Assembly: GCA_900766165.1 (NCBI GenBank)
Contig: CAAFUK010000091.1
Location: 1 to 15,683, forward strand
DNA length: 15,683 bases
Direction of reading: 5' to 3'
Origin: an uncultured Collinsella sp.
GTDB taxonomy: Bacteria > Actinomycetota > Coriobacteriia > Coriobacteriales > Coriobacteriaceae
Part shown: positions 11,972 through 15,683 of the stretch, one piece after another
How positions within the stretch are numbered: position 1 is the stretch's first letter
Layout of the letters: each line of letters begins with the position of its first letter
Made by a program: the position numbers and the translations under genes
Notes under the pieces: generated by a model
What the model saw: only the letters and a program-made list of their open reading frames with translations
Databases searched by the model: none
Told to the model about the DNA's origin: nothing

Positions 11972-13609
11972 ATGGCAAAGAACATTACGTTCAACACCGA
12001 TGCCCGCGCTAAGCTTGCCAAGGGCGTCAACACTCTGGCCGACGCCGTTACCGTCACCATGGGCCCCAAGGGTCGCTACGTTGCGCTGCAGCGCACGTTC
12101 GGTGCCCCGACCATCACCAACGACGGCGTTTCCGTCGCCAAGGAGATCGAGCTCGAGGACAACATCGAGAACATGGGCGCTCAGCTGGTGAAGGAGGTTG
12201 CCACCAAGACCAACGACACCGTGGGTGACGGCACCACCACCGCAACCCTGCTCGCCCAGGCCATCGTCAACGACGGTCTGCGCAACGTCGCCGCTGGCGC
12301 CAACCCGCTGGCCATCCGTCGCGGCATCGACAAGGCCGTTAACGCCGCCGTCGCCGAGATGAAGAAGCAGGCCAAGCCGGTCGAGACCAAGGAGCAGATT
12401 GCTTCCGTCGGTACCATCTCCGCCGGTGACCCCGAGGTCGGCGAGAAGATCGCCGAGGCCATGGAGGTCGTGGGTAAGGACGGCGTCATCACCGTCGAGG
12501 ATTCCCAGACGTTCGACATCACCATTGACACCGTCGAGGGCATGCAGTTCGACAAGGGCTATGTCTCCGCTTACTTCGTCACGGATAACGACCGCATGGA
12601 GGCCGTGATGAAGGATCCGTACATCCTCATCACCGACCAGAAGATCTCCAGCGTTCAGGACATTATGCCCGTTCTCGAGGCTGTCCAGCGCGCTGGCCGC
12701 GGCCTGCTCATCATCGCTGAGGACATCGACGGCGAGGCTCTGCCTACCCTGGTCCTCAACAAGATCCGTGGCGCCCTCAACGTCTGCGCCGTCAAGGCTC
12801 CGGGCTACGGCGATCGCCGCAAGCGCATCCTCGAGGACATCGCCGTCCTCACCGGTGGCCAGGCTGCCCTGGACGAGCTGGGTGTGAAGGTCGCTGACAT
12901 CACCGCCGATATGCTCGGTACCGCTAAGTCCGTCACCATCTCCAAGGACAACACCGTCGTCGTCGGCGGCGCTGGCTCCAAGGAGGCCATCGACGCTCGT
13001 ATCGCTCAGATCAAGGGTGAGATGGAGAACACCACCTCTGACTTCGACCGTGAGAAGCTCCAGGAGCGCCTGGCCAAGCTCTCCGGCGGCGTTGCCGTCA
13101 TCAAGGTCGGCGCTGCTACCGAGTCCGAGCTCAAGGAGATCAAGCACCGCGTCGAGGATGCCCTGCAGGCTACCCGCGCTGCTGTCGAGGAGGGCATCGT
13201 CGCCGGCGGTGGCGTCGCCTTCATGGACGCTGCTCCTGCGCTCGACGCTGTCGAGATCGACGACCCCGAGGAGAAGATCGGCGTCGACATCGTCAAGAAG
13301 GCTCTGACCGCTCCGGTCGCTACCATCGCCAAGAACGCTGGCTTTGAGGGCGCTGTCGTGGTCGATAAGGTTGCCGAGCTGCCCGCCGGCCAGGGTCTCA
13401 ACTCTGCCAACGGCGAGTGGGGCGACATGATCGAGATGGGCGTCCTCGACCCCGTCAAGGTCAGCCGCGTCACCCTTCAGAACGCTGCTTCTGTCGCCAG
13501 CCTGATCCTCATCACCGAGGCTACCGTCTCCGATGTGCCCAAGAACACTCAGCTTGAGGACGCTATCGCTGCTGCTACCGCTGGTCAGCAGGGCGGCGGT
13601 ATGTACTAA
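11972..13609 (+). CDS. groEL: Chaperonin GroEL (Hsp60)
   Basis: At 545 residues it is full length. The ATP site shows TVTMGPKGR (about 27-35), TNDGVSVAKEIELED and NDTVGDGTTTATLLAQAI. The apical domain includes EDIDGEALPTLVLNKIRGAL and the intermediate-domain catalytic Asp is in RVEDALQATRAAVEEGIVAG. The C-terminus ends GQQGGGMY, a short version of the Gly/Met tail. It forms the tetradecameric folding chamber that works with GroES. GPKGRYVALQRTFGAP departs from the common GPKGRNVVLEKSFGAP at several places, although the nucleotide-binding residues are kept. GGAGG (11957-11961) supports the ATG. Codon use is extreme (CGC/CGT, AAG, GTC, ATC), as expected for a highly expressed gene. Co-transcribed with groES; no strong T-tailed terminator follows, only the long palindrome at 13647-13768. 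Confidence 0.98.
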   Translation: MAKNITFNTDARAKLAKGVNTLADAVTVTMGPKGRYVALQRTFGAPTITNDGVSVAKEIELEDNIENMGAQLVKEVATKTNDTVGDGTTTATLLAQAIVNDGLRNVAAGANPLAIRRGIDKAVNAAVAEMKKQAKPVETKEQIASVGTISAGDPEVGEKIAEAMEVVGKDGVITVEDSQTFDITIDTVEGMQFDKGYVSAYFVTDNDRMEAVMKDPYILITDQKISSVQDIMPVLEAVQRAGRGLLIIAEDIDGEALPTLVLNKIRGALNVCAVKAPGYGDRRKRILEDIAVLTGGQAALDELGVKVADITADMLGTAKSVTISKDNTVVVGGAGSKEAIDARIAQIKGEMENTTSDFDREKLQERLAKLSGGVAVIKVGAATESELKEIKHRVEDALQATRAAVEEGIVAGGGVAFMDAAPALDAVEIDDPEEKIGVDIVKKALTAPVATIAKNAGFEGAVVVDKVAELPAGQGLNSANGEWGDMIEMGVLDPVKVSRVTLQNAASVASLILITEATVSDVPKNTQLEDAIAAATAGQQGGGMY

Positions 13610-13646
13610 GGCCGACAAGGTCTAGAACTCCCACCGGGAATCCGGG

Positions 13647-13768
13647 GGCGTGACGGGGGTTTCTCTCCGGAACGTCCTCGGACATGCAAAGAGGCTCCGC
13701 ATCGCGCTTCGCGCTGCGGAGCCTCTTTGCGTCCTGCGGAATGTTCTGGGGAGAGGCCCCGTCACGCC
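13647..13768. repeat. 122-bp imperfect palindrome
   Basis: The outer arms 13647-13658 and 13757-13768 are perfect 12-bp complements. The centre is a perfect 16-bp stem (13686-13701 with 13715-13730) with GCGC-TTC-GCGC at its tip. Between them, short blocks (CTCTCC, GAAC, TCC, GGAC) pair in order. The whole can fold as a single rod, on either strand. It may act as the terminator for groEL and the opposing sirtuin remnant, but no T run is present. The size and terminal inverted repeats also suggest a MITE-like element. It covers the stop codon of the sirtuin remnant. Confidence 0.65.
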
Positions 13769-14262
13769 GCGCGGCCGTTTTGTGCCACGGCCTTCCAGAA
13801 GGGGTATTTGATGATGACGGGTGTGTTGTCCCCGACGCCCAGCTCCAGGTACAGGATGCGGTCGCCGGAGTGCGCCTCGCAGAACGCGCGGTAGCGGGCG
13901 ACCGCATCGTGCCATCCGCGGTCCTTGCAGAAAGAGCCGTCGATGCGCAGGTTGGGAACCATGGGCGCCCCGCAGCGCGGGCAGCGGGGAACGAGCTCGC
14001 TCGGCACCCGCTGGTCTTTCTGGAGCTCCGCCATCTCGCGGACCTGCCGCTCGTTGTCGTACGTCTCGCCGAAGCAGTTGCGGCTGCATTGGAACAGGCC
14101 GTAGTCCCCCTGCGTGTAGAACAGCCGCGCCTTGTCGAACCCTGCCAGCTGGAACTGGTGGTCGACGTTGGTAGTGAGGACGAAGTGGTCCCGCCCTTCG
14201 AGGATGTGCAGAAGGTCGAGGTAGGGCTTACCGACCCCCGCCTCGTAACGGTTGAGCAGGAT
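13762..14262 (-). pseudogene. Class M sirtuin (SirTM) remnant, truncated at both ends
   Basis: The conserved stretch runs from LLNRYEAGVGKPYLDLL through HFVLTTNVDHQFQLAGFD, FYTQGDYGLFQC, VPRCPRCGAPMVPNLRID and LELGVGDNTPVIIKYPFWKA, then stops. This is the zinc and NAD half of a Sir2-type protein of the SirTM class, which ADP-ribosylates lipoylated GcvH-like proteins in partnership with a macrodomain. Zinc cysteines (CxxxC, CxxC) and the catalytic Asn (TTNVD), Gln (TQGDYG) and Arg (NLRID) are present at the expected spacing of +19 and +74. Missing are about 80 N-terminal residues, including the Gly-rich NAD loop, and the C-terminal end. The open frame continues upstream to 14352 through two hairpins with only a TTG start and no ribosome site, so that part is not native coding sequence. 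No macrodomain, GcvH-like or lipoate ligase gene is adjacent. It is probably non-functional. Confidence 0.75.
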
Positions 14263-14294
14263 GGCTCCCCCTTGGGTGCATCCAAGGAGGAGCC
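14263..14294. repeat. Inverted repeat at the 5' break of the sirtuin remnant
   Basis: GGCTCC and CCTTGG (14263-14268, 14270-14275) are answered by CCAAGG and GGAGCC (14282-14287, 14289-14294) around GTGCAT, with one mismatch between blocks. Sirtuin homology ends immediately beside it. Confidence 0.65.
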
Positions 14295-14300
14295 CCTCAG

Positions 14301-14322
14301 AAGCGCCCCAAGGGGCGCTTTT
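14301..14322 (+). terminator. Terminator-like hairpin beside the sirtuin break
   Basis: AAGCGCCCC (14301-14309) pairs perfectly with GGGGCGCTT (14312-14320), and TT follows to make a TTTT tail. In the plus direction it looks like an intrinsic terminator with a 2-nt loop, which is tight; one or two inner pairs probably open. Confidence 0.45.
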
Positions 14323-14351
14323 GGTGTATATAAAGGCGAAAGGGATATGCA

Positions 14352-14417
14352 ATGAAAACCCTGGCTGATCTGTGGTTCTCGTTTATTTCGGCTGGCCATA
14401 TTACAGATTCTCGCTGA
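14352..14417 (+). CDS. Possible 21-residue small ORF, unrecognised
   Basis: ATG at 14352 with AGGG at 14341-14344 opens a 21-codon frame (MKTLADLWFSFISAGHITDSR) ending in TGA at 14415-14417. A TATATAAA stretch at 14326-14333 lies just upstream. It could be a leader peptide, the remnant of a longer gene's start, or chance. I recognise no family. Confidence 0.15.
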   Translation: MKTLADLWFSFISAGHITDSR

Positions 14418-14446
14418 CCTTGCGCAGCAAAGGCAAAACGCTCCGT

Positions 14447-14504
14447 AGTCGTTGCGTCGTATCTACAACGATTTGATAATCGTTGTGCAATCGTTGCAAC
14501 GATT
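14447..14504 (+). promoter_or_regulatory. Cluster of CAACGATT/AATCGTTG repeats, probable operator
   Basis: Four exact 8-bp units lie at 14466-14473 (CAACGATT), 14478-14485, 14489-14496 (both AATCGTTG) and 14497-14504 (CAACGATT), with a fifth one-mismatch copy at 14447-14454. Units 1 and 2 form a palindrome with a 4-base gap (9-bp arms if the flanking A and T are counted); units 3 and 4 form a perfect 16-bp palindrome. The last unit ends 17 bases before the AlbA_2 gene start, an arrangement typical of an autoregulatory operator. Confidence 0.6.
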
Positions 14505-14521
14505 TAGGGATAGGGGCGGCT

Positions 14522-15683
14522 ATGCAGAGAGAAACTGATGACCTGGAATACAAATCCGAAATCAACAGGGGCTTTTTGAAGACGGTGAGCGCGTTCGCCA
14601 ATTTCAACGGCGGTCGCATAGTGTTCGGTGTTGACGGCGATGGCGCTGTGGTGGGACTCGATAACCCTAAGCAGGCATGCCTAGACATCGAGAACAGGAT
14701 CAACGACTCGATTTCGCCGCGTCCGTCGTTGCTTCTTGAGATAGGAGAAAATGGAAGAACGGTCGAGCTTTCGGTAGAGGAGGGGCTTGATAAACCCTAT
14801 TTGAGCGGCGGTAAGGCCTACAGAAGGTCGGACTCCGCAACGGTCGAGGTGGACGGCGTGGAGCTGAAACGTCTCATACTGGAAGGGCAGAACCTCAGCT
14901 TCGATGCGCTGCCCGCCCGTTCTGGCGACCTTGAATTCACCGTTTTGGGAAAGAGGCTGTCAAGTGCTTTGGGCGTCAATGCCCTGACGAACGACGTCAT
15001 GAGGACACTCGGCCTGCTCGACGGAGACGCGTTTACCAATGCTGCGGCGTTGCTCGCCGACGAGAATGCGTTCTCAGGAATTGACATGGCTAAGTTCGGG
15101 GCGGACCACGATACTATTCTTGATAGGGAAACCGTAAAGGGCGTTTCTGTGATCGCTCAGTTCGACCGCGCGATAGCGTTTTACGAAAGGTATTGCGAGT
15201 ACGAGGCCATTGAGGGCGCAGACAGGGTGTCGGTGGAAAGGATTCCGAAAAAAGCCTTCCGCGAGGCCATTGCGAATGCCCTCGCGCATCGCACCTGGGA
15301 TGTGGACGCATGCGTAAGGATCTCGCTTTCAGATGACGATGCGGAGATCGTCTCGCCGGGAGGGTTGGTTCCGGGAATGACGAAAGAAGCGTACCTCGAG
15401 GGTCGTTTCTCTCTGCTCAGGAACCCAGTGCTTGCCGAGAGCATGTTCCGCGCGGGGCTCATTGAGAAGTTTGGGACGGGCGTGCGCCGTATAAGGCGTG
15501 CGTACGAGGGCACCGGGTCTTCACCGAGTTTCGAGGTGGGCGACGGCTACATCTCCGTGAAACTCCCCTTCGTCGATAGACGATGCGCGCTGACGGACGA
15601 GGAACGGCTGGTGCTCGATGCCATTCCGGAGAACAGGCTCGTGTCGCGCTCGACCGTGTCGGAGGCGACCGGATACGAGAAGA
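14522..15683 (+). CDS. AlbA_2 / GHKL ATP-binding putative transcriptional regulator, runs off window
   Basis: The frame is open for 387 codons to the window edge. Residues about 8-110 form an AlbA_2 (Schlafen-type) domain: LEYKSEIN, FANFNGGRIVFGVDGDGAVVGL and ISPRPSLLLEI. Residues about 240-345 form a GHKL ATPase-like domain (HATPase_c_4) with the N-box REAIANALAHRTW, the G1-like IVSPGGLVPG and the G2-like EKFGTGVRRIRRAY. After residue 357 a winged-helix DNA-binding domain begins (TDEERLVLDAIPEN then SRSTVSEATGYEK) and is cut by the window end. Such proteins are annotated as putative transcriptional regulators or DNA/RNA-associated proteins; some Schlafen-type proteins act in defence, but I do not assign that role. 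ATG 14522 follows a G-rich stretch (14513-14518). Frequent AGG/AGA and ATA codons differ sharply from groEL and yebC and suggest transfer. The repeats at 14447-14504 are likely its operator. Confidence 0.82.
   Translation, partial: MQRETDDLEYKSEINRGFLKTVSAFANFNGGRIVFGVDGDGAVVGLDNPKQACLDIENRINDSISPRPSLLLEIGENGRTVELSVEEGLDKPYLSGGKAYRRSDSATVEVDGVELKRLILEGQNLSFDALPARSGDLEFTVLGKRLSSALGVNALTNDVMRTLGLLDGDAFTNAAALLADENAFSGIDMAKFGADHDTILDRETVKGVSVIAQFDRAIAFYERYCEYEAIEGADRVSVERIPKKAFREAIANALAHRTWDVDACVRISLSDDDAEIVSPGGLVPGMTKEAYLEGRFSLLRNPVLAESMFRAGLIEKFGTGVRRIRRAYEGTGSSPSFEVGDGYISVKLPFVDRRCALTDEERLVLDAIPENRLVSRSTVSEATGYEK

Noticed and set aside
11963..13618. 551-codon minus-strand frame across groEL
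   Set aside because: Repetitive Asp/Gly/Leu/Val composition typical of an antisense shadow of a strongly biased gene; no motif.
14401..14703. 100-codon minus-strand frame beside the operator cluster
   Set aside because: Mostly antisense to the AlbA_2 domain, no ribosome binding site and no recognisable motif.

Overview
The window looks like chromosomal DNA from a high-GC member of the Coriobacteriia, most likely Collinsella or a close relative. This rests on the G/C-ending codon bias, the pairing of Actinobacteria-like GroES/GroEL with an AmaP-DUF2273-Asp23 envelope operon, and short hairpin repeats between genes. The taxonomic call is inference, because no rRNA gene is present. I see no tRNA, rRNA or CRISPR array.

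Layout. 1-155: two hairpin repeats. 156-2339: a large polytopic membrane protein, possibly of the DUF6020/GT-C type. 2341-2407: another hairpin repeat. 2539-3345: yebC, closed by a strong terminator that runs straight into a candidate -10 box. 3512-4998: an envelope-stress operon (amaP, a DUF2273 membrane protein, an Asp23/Gls24 protein), followed by a hairpin repeat and a terminator. 5208-6230: a YitT/DUF2179 membrane protein. 6380-7686: a zinc-ribbon polytopic membrane protein broken by a one-base frameshift, with a Pro/Ala/Glu repeat tail. 7809-9272 (minus): an M20 peptidase/amidohydrolase, divergent from a YtcJ-like amidohydrolase at 9441-11078. 11079-11581: a 503-base gene-free stretch holding a 19-bp inverted repeat, a terminator, a roughly 205-nt rod-shaped RNA candidate resembling 6S RNA, and the groES promoter region. 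11582-13609: groES-groEL. 13647-14320: a remnant of a class M sirtuin (SirTM), cut at both ends and lying between palindromic sequences. 14522-15683: the start of an AlbA_2/GHKL-type putative regulator with Arg codon use unlike its neighbours and a cluster of operator-like repeats at its promoter; it runs off the window.

The left 13.6 kb is ordinary core chromosome: protein folding, translation support, envelope homeostasis and amide/peptide turnover. The right end (about 13.65 kb onward) looks like an accessory junction where a gene has decayed and a foreign regulator has arrived. The points most worth checking are the 6S-like RNA upstream of groESL, a family of hairpins with changing stems but a near-constant GGGGACAGG core that tend to abut stop codons, the sirtuin remnant between palindromes, and the CAACGATT operator cluster.
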